64,000 bases of DNA, taken from the NCBI GenBank assembly GCA_023375675.1, contig JALQBC010000045.1, positions 216,852 through 280,851 on the forward strand, in the 5' to 3' direction. Under the pieces are notes generated by a model. It was not told where the DNA came from. It did not search any database and was given only the letters and a program-made list of their open reading frames with translations. Shown piece after piece: positions 36,431 to 48,987 of this stretch. Each line of letters starts with the position of its first letter. The stretch's first letter is position 1. The DNA is from Cytospora piceicola (Eukaryota; Ascomycota; Sordariomycetes; Diaporthales; Cytosporaceae). Made by a program: the position numbers and the translations under genes.

Positions 36431-38079
36431 ATGCACGTCCTGATTGTCGGAGCAGGCGTGGGCGGGCTCAGCCTGGCTCAGAGCTTGCGCAAACAGAACA
36501 TATCATTCGAGATATTCGAACGTGACGCCGACGCCGACGCCCGCTTCCAGGGATGGGCCATCGCGATGCATTCGTACGTCCGCGAGAGCACCCGTCACTG
36601 AAGAAACTCGATGTGTTCTGACCGTGTGGACCAAACTAGCATCGTGGACGACCTCGTGTCGGCATTCCCGTCCGATATGCCTGACCTTAGGGATTCGACG
36701 AATCACCTGGCGCCGCTGAAGATGCCAGCACAGTTGAGCATGTACATGCCCGGTAGGGAGGACCGGTGGGGCTTCCAGGTAGAATCTCTTTCCTTTGACC
36801 ATACACACATGGTCATTTGCTGACCAGGTTATGTTTTGTTTCTTCGCCGCTATACAGGACTCGCCCAAGTTTCCCTTTATCCGCGCAGAGCGTCGCCGTC
36901 TTCGGGACTGGCTGTCGACCAACATCCCCGTACAATGGGGCAAGCGTGTTCAGCTGATCGAGGACGACGACCATGGGGTCACGGTCCATTTTGAGGATGG
37001 TGGAAGTGCAAAGGGCGACATATTGGTCGGCGCAGATGGCATCAATAGCGTGGGTAGGTCAAACTATACCATACACAGGCAGGAAATCTCACGCATGTGT
37101 CTCCGGGAATCGATGGGCTGAACTCACACCAAAACACTTCTTCTAGTACGGCAGCACCTCCTCCACCGGCCGGCCGCCGACCTCCTCCACGTCGTGCCCC
37201 TCGCCACCGTCGTCGGTCAGCTGGAATTGTCTGGCGAGGCATTCAAGCGGCAGCTCGCCCTCGGCCACAGCGGGTACATGCTGATCCGCCCGGACCTTGG
37301 CTTCATCGGCTTCGCGGGGCTCCACTACGTGCACCCGGACGGCCTCTCGGCGCGCTACTACTGGAACTTCATGCAGACGGACCACGACATCGCCAGGGCC
37401 GACCACTGGCTGCAGAGGGCGGGGCAGCAGGAGAAGCTGGATCACGTGCTCGGGTCCATCCGGGGCTTGTCGCCGCGGTTCCGCGAGATATTCGAGACGA
37501 CGCGCGCCGAGGACGTCCGGAAGGAGACGCACGTCTGGCGAGACCTCGAGCTCGAGAGCCTGGGGCTGCCGCCCGGACGGGTGGTCCTTATGGGGGACGC
37601 TGCGCATGCCAGTGAGTACTGAAGATCCAGGGCTTACTCTTCCCTTCCCTTACCGGTTGCACTCCTGAGCTCCGAGATGGTTTGGACCTAGGAGCAACAA
37701 AGACTATACATATACTGCTGGATCATGTCTCGGGGCTTCCGCTCCTCCCTCTCTTAGGTCATGTCATATACTGACTCTGCCGTCTGTCGTAGTGACACCG
37801 TTCCGGGGTGAGGGTGGATACCACACCCTTGTTGATACGCTTGTCTTGGGAAAGGTGCTGGGTCGGCTGGAAGGCTCCGGAAAGTACAAGGATATTGCCG
37901 CGGTGCGTGAGGCTGTGGATGAGTATAGCAGAGCAATGCTCAAGAGGGCCGGCCAGGCAGTTCGCGATTCGAGAAATTTACATGCCGACGCCCAGCGGTT
38001 CGGGCCTGATGGGAAGCCATTGGTCTTGGAAATAGTACCGTTGCCCGACGTGGAGATCAAGTTGGGACGAGATGATTGA
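36431..38079 (+). CDS. FAD-dependent monooxygenase (salicylate hydroxylase-like)
   Basis: Five exons: 36431-36573, 36640-36778, 36858-37053, 37147-37611 and 37793-38079, about 409 aa. The start MHVLIVGAGVGGLSLA carries the GxGxxG FAD fold. The middle DG motif is ILVGADGINS. The second FAD motif GDAAHAMTPFRGEGG is split by the last intron. The family is group A flavoprotein monooxygenases (PF01494-type), soluble NAD(P)H-using enzymes that hydroxylate or epoxidise electron-rich rings or alkenes. Likely a tailoring step on the cluster product. The last intron (181 bases) is long, and its internal AGs leave slight doubt about the acceptor, but the chosen one joins GDAAHA to MTPFRG exactly as the family requires. 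Confidence 0.9.
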
Positions 38080-38761
38080 GCCAATATCTGTCCCGCTGTG
38101 GAGTATCGACTGTGATCTTTTATGCTTGTCGTCTGGGCGATGGCAGACAGTGGCAATGACGATCGCAATACAACAGGACCGGACGATATTCATCGACTTT
38201 GGCGAGTTGTCCTGTCAATTACTCTTCCCCACTGTTTGCTTTAAGTTTTAGTATGTGTCAGAATATCATGATCCTCTCCCAAACATGTTGCTTCGATGAG
38301 TTACTGGGCCTTTCTTTGCCACCTCTTCTTAAACTGTACTAAGTTCCCCACTGCTCGAAAGTCCTTTGAATAGCATTATTCGAAAGTAGCAAATGTCCTG
38401 GCCTACGACCGTCAACCATGTGTGAAATAGAGATCAGGTTATTTGAGGACACAAAACTAGAATCCAACTATGATTGTCTCAGTTGGAACATTATCTCCTT
38501 TTACCACCAATCGGACCAAGTCAATTATTGTAATGGGACTGAAAAGGAAGGGAACATTGAAGAGGGGAAAACCAAATTAATTAACAGCCCCCAGGACATT
38601 TGAAGGAACAAACAGGCTTCATTCTATAATCAAAGTATTTCCAGACTCTACTCAAATAGTAGAAAGTACCAAGGTATAATATAGAGAAGAGAAGTCGAAG
38701 GATACAATCAATATACGAGTGAACGTGTCAGATGTCCTCCGCAGTCACCAAAGTCCTCGCA
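38080..38761. other. Tail-to-tail spacer, FAD monooxygenase / FAD oxidoreductase 2
   Basis: About 680 AT-leaning bases between converging genes. A 61-codon plus-strand frame (38418-38603) has no recognisable feature. Confidence 0.5.
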
Positions 38762-40625
38762 TCAAGCCAAACACAACGGCCCATCCGACTTCTCGGCAAG
38801 GAACGCCTCGCTCCCAACACAAGTCGGGCAGTAGAAATTGTTACCAGGGTCATACTTTCGCTTCGTCGCCAGGTGGCTAGCATAATTATCCCCGTAGAAG
38901 TTCTCGACATAGTCAGGGTCGTTCCGGTCCGCCTCGTTCAGGTACGCGCCCGTGCCCGGCGCGAACCTCTTCATGGCCGCCCCCTTAGCGAGCATATCGT
39001 CCTCGATGGCCTGCCTTTGGTCGTTTGTCGTGTTTAGAGGGATAGACCGTATCGTGACCACGGCGTAGGGGACACGCCGCCACACCGGGTTGAGGCCAGA
39101 CAGCGGGTCCGCGCCGTCGAGGGCAACCTGGCCGCCGCCCACGAGCAGCACGCAGTGGCTGTTGTACTGCCCCACCGGCGCGTCACTAATGACTTCAACG
39201 GCCTCGCGCACGGCCGTGAAGTTGGCGACCTGGGCGCGCTCGATCAGCCGCGACGACATGATTAGGGTGTTGCCCTCGGCATCGTACAGCCCCATCTCGG
39301 CCTCGTAGAAGGACCAATAGTCCGGGTACGTTACGTAGTCCTCCTGAATGGACAGCAGTGACGAGTTGAGGTTGTCCCTCCTAAGGCGGTCAACGACGGG
39401 CTGCAGGGCCGCCTGGGCCACATCGAGACCCCCACCGATGGTCCACACGCCGTGCTTGTACCCCGAGGTGGAGTTAGCGACGGCGACGGTCGGGTAGTGG
39501 TTGTACCAGTAAGAATACCCACCGACCCCGGCGTCGATGAGCCCCGGGTACAGCTGCAGCAGGACGGAGACGGCGTCGAGCAGGGCCGAGTTGTCGGCGG
39601 TGATGACCCGGGGCACGATGGTGAGGTGATGTGCCGTGACGACGTTGACGTTGGGGCGCGCCTTGACCGTCATGCTGAGGACAATGCCGTAGCCAGGCCC
39701 GCCGCCCCTCAGAGCCCGGAACAAGTCCGCATGCTGACAGTGGTTGGCCACCACCGTCCGCCCGTCGGCCAGCAGCACCTCGGCCTCGAGGACCTGGTCC
39801 GCGCCGAAGCCGAAGGCTTGTGTCGCGGGCCCATGGCCGCCCCCGGACGGCCATCCGCCAATGGCCCCGACCGACACGGAGCCGCCCGTGGCCACAGTCA
39901 CGTTGTTGGCCTTAGCCACCTTGACCACGTCTCGCCATTGCCAGTTCCCGTCGATGTGGATGGCGCTGCCCTTCCAGTCCGAGCTGTTGCACCCCGTGGC
40001 TGATCTGTATGTCTCCTGGAACTCTATCTTGTTCCTGTAGTACCGGAGCCACACCTCAAGACCGCCGTAGCCGTCTGAGCGGCCGAGCAGGTCATGCCCT
40101 ATGCCTGTAACCACCAGCCGGATGTTGTGTTTCTCAGCAAAACGCACGGTGGATTTGATGGCCGCCCTGGTGGTCGCGTTGACGGCGTAGATGGGGTTGG
40201 TACCCAGTGAGCATGCTGTTGTCGGGACCTCGCCAGCCTCGTAGTCGACGGGTGGACATGTGACATTGTAGGGTAACACCCTGCCGTTTGGGTGCGATGT
40301 CTGGAAGTCCTGGTCTGACCACTCTTTCACGATGTAGTCGCAGTCTGCCAGGTCCTCTCCTGGGCCTGGGTAGCATGACTTGGCTATGGGCTCTGTCTTG
40401 ATCAGTTTTCCGCCCACTTGATGATTGAGTCCTTGCCATGTGGAGTCTGATGGCCAGCCTTCGTCACCGGGTACCTGTTGAAGGGTTAAAGTCAGTTCCG
40501 ATGGTTGCTGGATCGGTTTGGGTGTTGTCTGGATCACTTACAAATCTACATGTTGGTGAATCCACAGCCTGGCACAGAGCACCGGCGAGGAGAAGGGTGA
40601 GCAGAGCGAGTGGTTGCTTATACAT
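38762..40625 (-). CDS. FAD-linked oxidoreductase 2 (6-hydroxynicotine oxidase-like)
   Basis: Two exons, 40625-40542 and 40474-38762, about 598 aa. The chosen start, MYKQPLALLTLLLAGALC, gives a clean signal peptide; an in-frame ATG 33 bases upstream is less likely. Exon 1 ends in CRF and exon 2 continues VPGDEGWPS, a segment shared with oxidoreductase 3. FAD domain: TGIGHDLLGRS with H155 for covalent flavin. The position of the BBE cysteine is serine (S227 in TGGSVSVGAIGG), so the flavin is probably attached through His only. The C-terminus has NEADRNDPDYVENFYGDNY. It is a secreted or vesicle-targeted oxidase. Its motif set differs from paralogues 1 and 3, which suggests a different oxidation step. 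Confidence 0.92.
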
Positions 40626-41890
40626 ATTGGATGTCGCCTTGGGTTCTCTCGCCCACACATAAACATGCTACGCACAAGAGATAGAAGCCAGTCAGTCGGG
40701 GAAACAAGGAGGGCCATGGCGAAGCTTTATACATAGGTACTCAGTAGACAACGACCGCCTGAAGGCTGAGATGGGAACTGATCATGCTAAAAGATGACCA
40801 TCCTACAAATTGTACCTCTTACAAAACTGTCCATCTTACGCCTCCACCCCCAAAAAGGCAAAGAGTTCAGCACATTGAATCCCTGAATGTACCCCTTCAG
40901 CCACGCGTAAGCCGGAGGAGCCGCCTCGAGCTAAACATCGAAGGATCAGGCAGCACACACCAGGGAGGATTTCCTCGCCACCTGTCTGCCGACCACCCGA
41001 GCCAAGGTCGGTTCATCTTCGACTCAAGATGTCATTTCGGCGAGATTCCTTCAGGATTCCGAGTATCTGTGACAGCCTTGTCCTGATAGCGTGTGAGTTT
41101 TGTGGCGTCAAGGGTGTGCCCCAGCTCTGTGAAGCAATGCTCAAGGGTTCAAGATAATTAAAGGGCACGTGATGGGTTCGCAATGCGGCTGAGAGCTGTA
41201 CCTACTTTACATATATTCAGGGCTGAGACAAATACTGTTGCATGAGAGTGGTTGGTACGAAATCGTCTTGGCGGCATTAGTACTGCATCGGGTTCCATTT
41301 AGTCGGGACGCAGGTCACGTCGAAGACCACCCTAGGGCAGTGATCGGCGTCCAGGAAAGCAGCACTCGAGGGTGCAATAGCGGATCGATTGGGTGTACGT
41401 GCTTAATCACCGACCGGGTCAAATATGGTAAATATGGTCAGATAATACCAGGCGGTGTGGGAAAAGCATTCGGCGATCTCCATTCGACTAGGGTAAGCAA
41501 AGTGGCGCAGTGGCGGTATGTCCTGCCCAGGTGATACTCTTTGGGGTTTGGTACAGTCAAGAGTGTGCTCACCCCTTGCCGATGGTATAGTATGAGTAGA
41601 CATTCAACACCTGACATTGTTAATGGCAACCTCATCATATCTCACTAGCTACTTACTAGGTAGGTAGTGTTGCATGTGACCTGGACTACTTCAATTTCGA
41701 CCCATATCAGAGTTACTGTTATAATTCAACAGTATGGACATAGCTTGTTCCCCTAATTGTTCCCAGACAGTGAGGAAAGCTCGACCCGCATCCGTGCCTC
41801 TAGTTGTGAGATAGAAATAAAACATGTTCTTTGCGGCACTGGTAGTTCTACCAGTCTAGTATGGTAGTCCTTGCTCAAATCCTTGAGATC
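40626..41890. promoter_or_regulatory. Upstream region of FAD oxidoreductase 2
   Basis: 1.27 kb between two minus-strand genes, holding the oxidoreductase promoter and the regulator's 3' end. It includes a partial cluster motif, TCGGCGAGATT, at 41037-41047. Short frames only. Confidence 0.5.
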
Positions 41891-43686
41891 TTACACTATC
41901 AAGGAGGCAGCAAGCATGACAAGCCCACCAAATCCATCTATACCTGAGCACCACTCCTCCCAGCTCGCACTGTATTTCGACGGGTTCCTACATGTAGGAT
42001 CTGGATTCGAAGACTGGTAGGATAGCCATGCATCACTACAAGACAGCCGTCCCTCGTCCAGCTCGACGAGCTCACCATCTGCAGCAAGTCCAAAGGAAGT
42101 CTGGACCCCGGGTTTCTTCCGGGCTTCAACCTTCCAGGAAAACTCGTCGCCTGCTTCCCACAGTTGTCTCCTAGCCGGCAGTGGTGCTAGGACAAGGTCC
42201 TTGGGAAGGTCGCACATGGCCGCCGGCTCGAAGTGGATAAGCATGTTTACCACGCGGTAGACCACGGCCAGCCTGTGGTTTGATTCACGATCAGCTTCTC
42301 GATCAATATCTCGTCAAGATGGCCTGGCTTGGGTTGAACTCTGACCTTCGTCTTGACTCTCTGAAAATCCATTCTTTCCAGCTGATATCGAGCCCGTTGT
42401 TGCACAGTGCACACTGCGTATGGCATGTGATTTCGCTGCGGGTAAGTTGCTGGGCTATCACCTACCTCGTATTGTTAAAATCGAGGCGAGGGGGGAAGGG
42501 GGACATGGATGGGAGCTACCTACGGTCACGGCCTTGACCAATAGAACGTCAAAATTATTGTGATCCGTCTCGCCCTCACCTATCCGAATAAGGACGTATA
42601 TAGAGAGGGCTTGCATAGCTGCGAGCAGTTCCCACTTGGTCAATTTCAGGTGCTGGAAGATATCTATCAGCCGCATATCACTCACACCATCTGGAGCTAT
42701 GGGTAAGTCAACGTACCTCCTCAAACAACCGTTCACATTCCATCCGCACATTCTTCCAGAACAACTTTCGGCTTCCCTGGACCTCGCTGCTGATCATATG
42801 TACCAGGCTAATGCAATTAGTCAGTGGCTCTATATTGACATCCTCGACGTCGGGAGAGACCAGACTCGGATGAATAAAAGGAGGGAGGGTCTTGTGTCGC
42901 AGCATCATCAGGGGATAGGACTTCAAGGTGTGGAGGATGAGATTGGCGATTCTTTGTGCTCCGGCCTGTCTCCTTGGGCGCTGGACGAGTGATCGAACAG
43001 TGCTACTTGGTGGTGTAGGTATTGAGAAGCTGGGAGGAGAGAAGTCTTGCTGCACCACTGGTGATGCTGGCGAAAGGTAAGGGTCGTTCGTCTGTGTGCC
43101 ATTCAAGAAGTCGGCGAAACCGATGCCGGCGCCCGCCCAGTCGAGATAGTCCTCTCCAAGATTTGGAAAGTCTGCGTCTGGCAAAATAAGAGCACCGTCG
43201 AGCGACATGCTACCACTATTGTTTGCTGTTTGCTGACCAATGTCGACACTCGGGGAGTCTGCCATGGATGGGGGAGTTATCTTCTCCAGCCCGTTCAAGG
43301 TATCGTCACCATGCTGAGTGCTCGGGCCTGTTGTAGCTCTGGAATTGTTGGTGGGATAGTGGCACTCGATGGCCTTGTTTATACACCTTGTGCACTCGGG
43401 TCGCCTGTTGTCACAACCGGCCTTCCCTCTCGCACACGATATACAGGAACGAGGGCGGCTATTGCTTCCAACGGGAACTCTCCGGGATCGACAGTAGTAT
43501 CCATGTCTCTTCAGCGTAGACTCTAGAACACCACACACGATTAGTAATTCACTGGCTGCCCAGTACGTCTGTCTACGAGTCTGACTGATTAGAGTGTAGC
43601 TCACGCTTGTCAAAGGGCTTGTTGCACTGGCCACAACGCAGGACAGGTTGAGGTTGAGGTTGAGGTTGCGCATCGGCTGCGTACAT
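41891..43686 (-). CDS. Transcription factor with C2H2-type and Zn2Cys6 fingers
   Basis: Five exons: 43686-43605, 43522-42717, 42652-42524, 42413-42346 and 42272-41891, about 488 aa. The start MYAADA is followed by a (QP)4 tract. A C2H2-like finger follows (CGQCNKPFD, then STLKRHGYYC across the first intron), then a Zn2Cys6 cluster CISCARGKAGCDN...C..C......CHYP. The C-terminal half matches the general fungal regulator pattern (KLTKWELLAAMQAL, SWKEWIFRESRRR, LAVVYRVVNMLIHFEP). It is a nuclear DNA-binding protein and probable pathway regulator, divergent from the SDR. The donor of intron 4 (GTCAGA) is unusual and the acceptor of exon 4 is my least certain boundary. The combined finger type is known from several secondary-metabolite cluster regulators. 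Confidence 0.85.
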
Positions 43687-44419
43687 TTTTGAATTGGGCC
43701 GAGGGCTGGAGTAGAAAATAAGGCGGGATCTGCAGAGTTATGAATGGCGAATTCAAAATGTTCAATAACACGAAGCTTGACTTGTCGTCTGTCGTCATGT
43801 AAACCCCAATACCGGAGACAGACTTGAGTCACATCACTTCACTTGATGGAGGTTGCCATAAGCAATATCACGTGTGGGACGTTACCCTAGACTGCTTGCA
43901 TCATCTGCGGGGCGCTTTGTTACGAGCAGGCCTCTTTGTAAGAGGTTGTGGCGCGGAGGTACCTTTTTGTAAGGTCCGCCGGGCGGGACAATTTTGTAAC
44001 TCCGAGACATTCACGTGCTGATTTAGAATAGGTACATGAGTAATACCTTGGATACCCAGGTATATACATGATTACCAAGTAAGCTTACACTCATTTCCAA
44101 GTACTGTACCCTAGGATAATCACCCAGGCACCTCAAGGGGAGTCGTACTCGTACAATTTGCACCACCCGTCTCGTACCCAGTCAATTACTTGATTAGGTG
44201 ATGGTCGGATCTGTAGAATAACGACATCCAAATCAGCTAGAATCAAATCTCACATAAAGATTGGCATTGGTCGCTCGCAAATACTGTAGATAATTCCTCA
44301 ACACCATTACCAGCACTAACAGCAACACCAACACCATTCTTCCAAATCATCATCTGCCTGGTTATCTTGCAATACGCCCCTTGCCAAACACACATACATA
44401 CATCCAGTAATCAACCAAC
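43687..44419. promoter_or_regulatory. Divergent promoter, regulator / SDR
   Basis: A 733-base region with TACCCAGGTA-type motifs near 44030-44090. No copy of the cluster motif seen. Confidence 0.45.
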
Positions 44420-45376
44420 ATGGCTGACGCTCCCCCCTTCCCTTCCCCCACCAAACGGTGGCACACCAAGGCACAGCCATCCACGTCCCCCACCCGTCCC
44501 GAGCTGTCAGCTAAGGGCAAGTCCGTCATCATCACGGGCGGTGGCAGCACTGGCATCGGTGGAGAGACAGCCCGCTACTTTGCTCAGGCGGGCGCCTCTC
44601 GTATCGCCCTGCTCGGCCGCCGTGAGCAGCCGCTCCTCGACAACAAGGCCTACATCGAGGCTAATTTCCCCGGCGTTGAGGTCCTCACCTTTTCCGCCGA
44701 CGTCACCAAGAAGGAAGACATCAACTCGGCCTTCTCGAAGTTTGCCGGCAGCGGCAAGATTGACGTCCTGATCCACAGCGCGGCCGCCATCGGGCCTAAG
44801 GAGAACCTGGCGGACGCGGACGGCGAAGACTACCTCGAGGCCATCCAGACCAACATCACCGGCTCCCTCTGGGTCGCCAAGGCCTTTATTCGCCACGCCG
44901 CCCCAGAGGCCGTCGCCGTCGCCATCAACTCGTGGGGTGCGCACCTAAGCCTTAACGACGGCTTTGCTTCGTACTGCGTCGCTAAGATGGCTGTCTATCG
45001 GCTCTGGGATACGGTAGCCCTGTCTAACCCGAACCTGAGCATCTTCCATACCCAGCCAGGCGTGATCCTCACCGAGATGAACCTCAAGACTGGGGGTGCT
45101 GACAGCTTCAAGGACGTCAAGACTGACGACGGTAAGTCGAGGTTTGCGGGGAGGCATAATGAATGGGTATCTTGAGGCTGACTTTTTGATGACTTAGTAT
45201 CTCTGCCGGCGAGCTTCAACGTGTGGCTCGCAAGCCCCGAGGCCCGCTTCCTGAAGGGAAAGTTCCTGTGGTGCAACTGGGATGTGGATGAACTCAAGGC
45301 CCGCGCCAAGGAGCTTGAGACAGGCACCAAGCTGAACATTGGGCTTGTGGGATGGCCTTTTGATAGTGCTGTTTAG
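44420..45376 (+). CDS. Short-chain dehydrogenase/reductase
   Basis: Two exons, 44420-45131 and 45198-45376, about 296 aa, a classical SDR length plus a 30-residue N-terminal extension rich in Ser/Pro/Thr. The NAD(P) motif TGGGSTGIGG follows VIIT. Cofactor-binding SADV and a family-like HSAAAIGP (N replaced by H in the usual NNAG) are present. The catalytic YCVAK has Tyr and Lys, and PGV follows. It likely interconverts a ketone and an alcohol, or dehydrogenates a cluster intermediate, in the cytosol. It is transcribed away from the zinc-finger regulator. The substrate is unknown, and a housekeeping role cannot be excluded. Confidence 0.88.
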
Positions 45377-46268
45377 TTTAGTTTAGAGCAGAGCCTTGAA
45401 CTACCTAGGTATCTACCTGCTAAACTAGTGATCAACGCAGAACTCTACAGTCCCTTTTCTTCGACCAGTCTTCAGCACGCTAGATGAGCAGGGCTGTTCT
45501 GATGCCAATATCTGTAATATATATGCCCCCCGAGATATGTTCGATAATTAGTCGTATATCGGCGGCAACCACCTGCCCCCACATGTTGAAAGTCAACAAT
45601 TTGTATTCTAGACTAGCCTTGACTCTGGACGGAAGACGACCAACGGTCTGCTCTGAAAAGTATTGTTCATACAGCCGACCAACCCTGGGAAGCCAGAAGA
45701 TTGCATCATCACGATACTTCTCCGTGGGCGAGTACAGTGTTTGGTGTCAAGTAGTATTATCCCAGTCTATAGATGTTGCATTACTACCCGCTTCGCAGTC
45801 ACTTTGGTAGGGTTGCGAGGTGGATTACGCAGTTCGAGTAAGTATATAACATAAAACTGCCCCGTCAATAAATCAGACCGGACATGTGGAGGACATACGC
45901 CAGGTCATACGCTGAAACACCGAAATGCCGAAAGTAATCAAAGGAGATTATACGACTGTCCAGGTCCTGGTGGGGTGATTCAGTATATCCAGGGGTGTTT
46001 TGAGAGCCCCCTTCGGCGACTTATGACGGACACAGTCAGCCAAGGTGGGAGAGCAAGCCTCATTCTACAACAGATCACCGACTGATGACCGGGGTCGCTC
46101 TCAACACTGGTTCATTGACTATGTCGTAATTCAGCGAGTGCTAGAGCCGAGTGACGGCATATACGTGCTATAAAGCTACAAGGAACTCGGTAAGATACCA
46201 GACGACGACTGGTCACATTGGACTTGGGAAAGAATACCATTTGCCTATGTACCACAATAAAGCCGAAG
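45377..46268. promoter_or_regulatory. Spacer between the SDR and the DUF3237-like gene
   Basis: 892 bases holding the SDR 3' end and the next promoter. The cluster motif lies at 46013-46023, about 245 bases before the downstream ATG, and a GTCAGCCA sequence follows at 46034-46041. Confidence 0.55.
46013..46023 (+). promoter_or_regulatory. Cluster promoter motif TCGGCGACTTA, copy 3
   Basis: Identical to the 18236 and 58013 copies and preceded by CT. It is followed about 20 bases later by GTCAGCCA, which also follows the 58013 copy. Confidence 0.65.
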
Positions 46269-46855
46269 ATGAAGTCTCCCACCGCACTATCACTCCTCAT
46301 GGTGGCAGCCGCCTCAGGCCTCACCAAGACAAACGCCGATCCCACACCGCCTCCCCTGACCCACATACTGACAGCAAACGTGACCGCCGGCACGACCATC
46401 ACCATTGGTCCCGAGGCGGGAGGAGGCACCAGGGTGGCGCTCCCCATAGTCGGGGGAACCTTCTCGGGCCCGCGTCTCAACGGCACCGTGCTCCCCGTGG
46501 GCGTGGACACGGGCCTGCTGACGGCGGACAACCTCTTCTACCCGGACGGGACATCGATCCTGCAGACCAGCGATGGCGCCAACATCCTATGGTGGGACAA
46601 GGGCTTCCAGACGGGCGAGAGTATATACGGCTCTGTCACCTTCAAGACCGGCGACGAGAGGTACGCCTGGCTGAACACGGTGGTCGGAGTCAGCAGTGCC
46701 GTGCTGTCCACCGAGGGGTCGGGCTCCGGTGTCGCCCTTAATATATTTGCGGTGAGTTGTCTTTGTGCCCTTTTGGGTGAAGAGATAGATGTTTGCTCAC
46801 TGAGCCCAGGCGGATGCTGATTTTTGACACACAGGTGGGCGATCTGAGTGACTGA
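46269..46855 (+). CDS. Secreted DUF3237-like protein
   Basis: Two exons, 46269-46751 and 46835-46855, about 167 aa. The start MKSPTALSLLMVAAASG gives a signal peptide, followed by a compact beta-rich domain. Features like the DUF3237 family are PLTHILTANVT, GPEAGGGTRVALPIVGG, FSGPRLNGTVLPVG, DTGLLTADNLFYPDG and GESIYGSVTF. The last exon adds only a few residues (VGDLSD). The family has no established general function. Its position among tailoring genes and behind a cluster motif suggests it belongs to the pathway, perhaps as a small cyclase, isomerase or binding protein, which is speculation. The alternative is a secreted protein unrelated to the metabolite. Confidence 0.75.
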
Positions 46856-47576
46856 TGATTTGAATTGGGGCGTGTCCAGCCAGGATCTTGTTTTGCATGT
46901 AACGTCAGAAGGACTCTGGAAGGATGTCAACATGGCGTGAAGTTATATTTGACGCGGTTGGGGCCGATGAGAGGTGGTTAGTAGTTAATGGGGTTTCTCT
47001 TCTGATAGACTTGCTCGGCTTTGAATCGCAGTTGTTAATTCTGGAACGGCTGAAATTGGAGTCATATTATTAATCCGTCATTCTTGCTACTTTGAGCATA
47101 TGTGTGTTTATAGAGTAAGCGCAAGATTGAGAAGAGCAACAGATCTGGGACTGTAGGAGGTTATTCGCATGGAGGGTTGAACAACCAATACATTTTGTAT
47201 ATGGAAAGAAGATCTCGATGCTGGTAGTAAACAGTAAGGTTTTTAATCCAGAGCCAACGTTCCTTTGACTGGATTGATACGCCTCATGAAACTGTAGCTG
47301 ACTGGGGCGCTGGTTTCAGCAGCCAGCGTTGGTATCCCGAAGGTGGTGCTTGCCGCTGGCCAGGGAGCCAGTCCCCATGAAATGTCCAGTTGAGCCTTAA
47401 GACTTGGTCATCTACGTAAAATTTGCTCTTGAGACATGGCGAATCATCAAGCGAAGCTGGGTCACATGGAAATTCGCGTCAAGGAACTGGAGACCAACCT
47501 CTAGCTTTCATTAACCACGACCTCGGGACATATGTCAGGATGAGTCTAGAGTAATCAATATAATATTTCCCCATCA
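46856..47576. other. Tail-to-tail spacer, DUF3237-like / Gfo-Idh-MocA
   Basis: About 720 bases between converging genes. Nothing recognised. Confidence 0.5.
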
Positions 47577-48987
47577 TCAACGGTATAAACTAGTTGGTCG
47601 CAGCCCCAGCCCACTCTTCTCGTATGCCAAGTCGACCATCCTCATCTGCTTGATCGAGTCCTCCCCAGTCACCCAGTAATGCGGCTCGCGGCCCTTGACA
47701 CGGTTGACAAAGGCCTCGAGCTGGTAGCGATACGACATCCACCAGTCCTCGCTGGGTAGGCCGGCAGAGTCGCCACCGGCATCCTCGTGCGTATATGCTT
47801 TGTGGTAGCTCGACTCGACCCATGACTTGATAGGCTGACCGTCCTCCACATCCCGGATCACGTACGAGTCCTTGACGTCGATGCGGTGCCAGAGGATGGC
47901 ATGCATGAGCCCATGCAGCGTCACCTGCCGCGTACGTACCTTCTCCTGGGTGACAGGAAGCGTCTTGTCCGGGACCACGACCTCCCTGTGCGTCACCCTG
48001 GCCTCGGACGGCTTCCACCAGAGGGGGCCCCTCAGGGTGGTCGTGGCCTCGCCGATGCCACCGTTGGGAAAGCGGAATTGAGCCTTGAAGGTGTAGTCGC
48101 ACTGGTCGTGGACGCCGTCGCCGAAGACGCTCGTGTCGCATGTCAGGCACTCTTCGGGCTCTTGGCCGAAAATCATGCGCAACACAGTGAAGTTGTATGT
48201 GCCGAGTGCCATGATGCTGCCTCCCCCGAGCTTGTAGTTGAACTCGAGGTCGTCCTTGGCCGTAAACCACCATGGAACCATGGAGTCGGTATGGACGTGG
48301 ACGACATCTGCGGGAGTGATAAAACTCAAGAACTTGTGGAGGGAAGGGTGGAAGCGGTTATGAATTGCTTCCAGCAGTACCGGGGGGTGGGGATTGGACG
48401 CTGAAGAGAACAGTTCCGGCAGGTTGAAAAGGATACTGGCTTCAGTCTCGTTGTCGACAGATGGTTTCTCTACCAGAACATGTTTGCCAGCCCGGATGGA
48501 CCGAACAGCCCATTCATAGTGTAGGCCGTTTGGCAGGGGAATGAATATAGCGTCTATATCTGGATCATCCAATATCTCTGTGTGAAAGACGGAGATTAGT
48601 CTTGCTCGTTGGCCCCCAGTGTCAACTCAACTTCAAGCAGACATACATACCCTGGTAAGTGTCCCTGACAACAGGGACGCCGTGCTTCTTCGCGAACTCT
48701 TCAGCACGCCCACGATCTCTAGCAGCGATGGCTTGCACAATGACTTCGGGGTGTGACTTGGCCGGCGTCAAAAGCGCCATGGGCCTGAATATGTTCAATG
48801 CCTAGTCAGCGCCTGATTCGCTTCGAAAAGCGGCAGAGCCCACCCAACTGCCCTGCTCAACGGAAGGATACATATGTGCTTACGCGATCTTCGCGGCGCC
48901 CAAGACGCCAAACCTGATGGCATCGCCCTTCTTCTCGACCACGGGCGGGCTGAAAGACGTATAAACACGGTTGAGGAGCGACAACAT
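47577..48987 (-). CDS. Gfo/Idh/MocA family NAD(P)-dependent oxidoreductase
   Basis: Three exons, 48987-48884, 48784-48651 and 48577-47577, about 412 aa. The Rossmann start RFGVLGAAKIAPMAL spans the first intron. AKSHPEVIVQAIAARD and the family signature IFIPLPNGLHYEWAVRSIRAGKHVLVEKP follow (the last split here as IFIPLPNGLHYEW and GKHVLVEKP), with the catalytic Lys in EKP. The C-terminal substrate domain is complete. Members oxidise or reduce sugars, inositols and related hydroxy compounds; fungal relatives include dimeric dihydrodiol dehydrogenases. It is rare, though not unknown, in PKS-NRPS clusters. It could act on a cyclic diol intermediate or be a primary-metabolism passenger. Confidence 0.88.

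Noticed and set aside
42691..42716. A 26-base intron in the C2H2/Zn2Cys6 regulator
   Set aside because: Too short for a fungal intron and out of frame. The acceptor at 42653 gives a 64-base intron and the expected family sequence.
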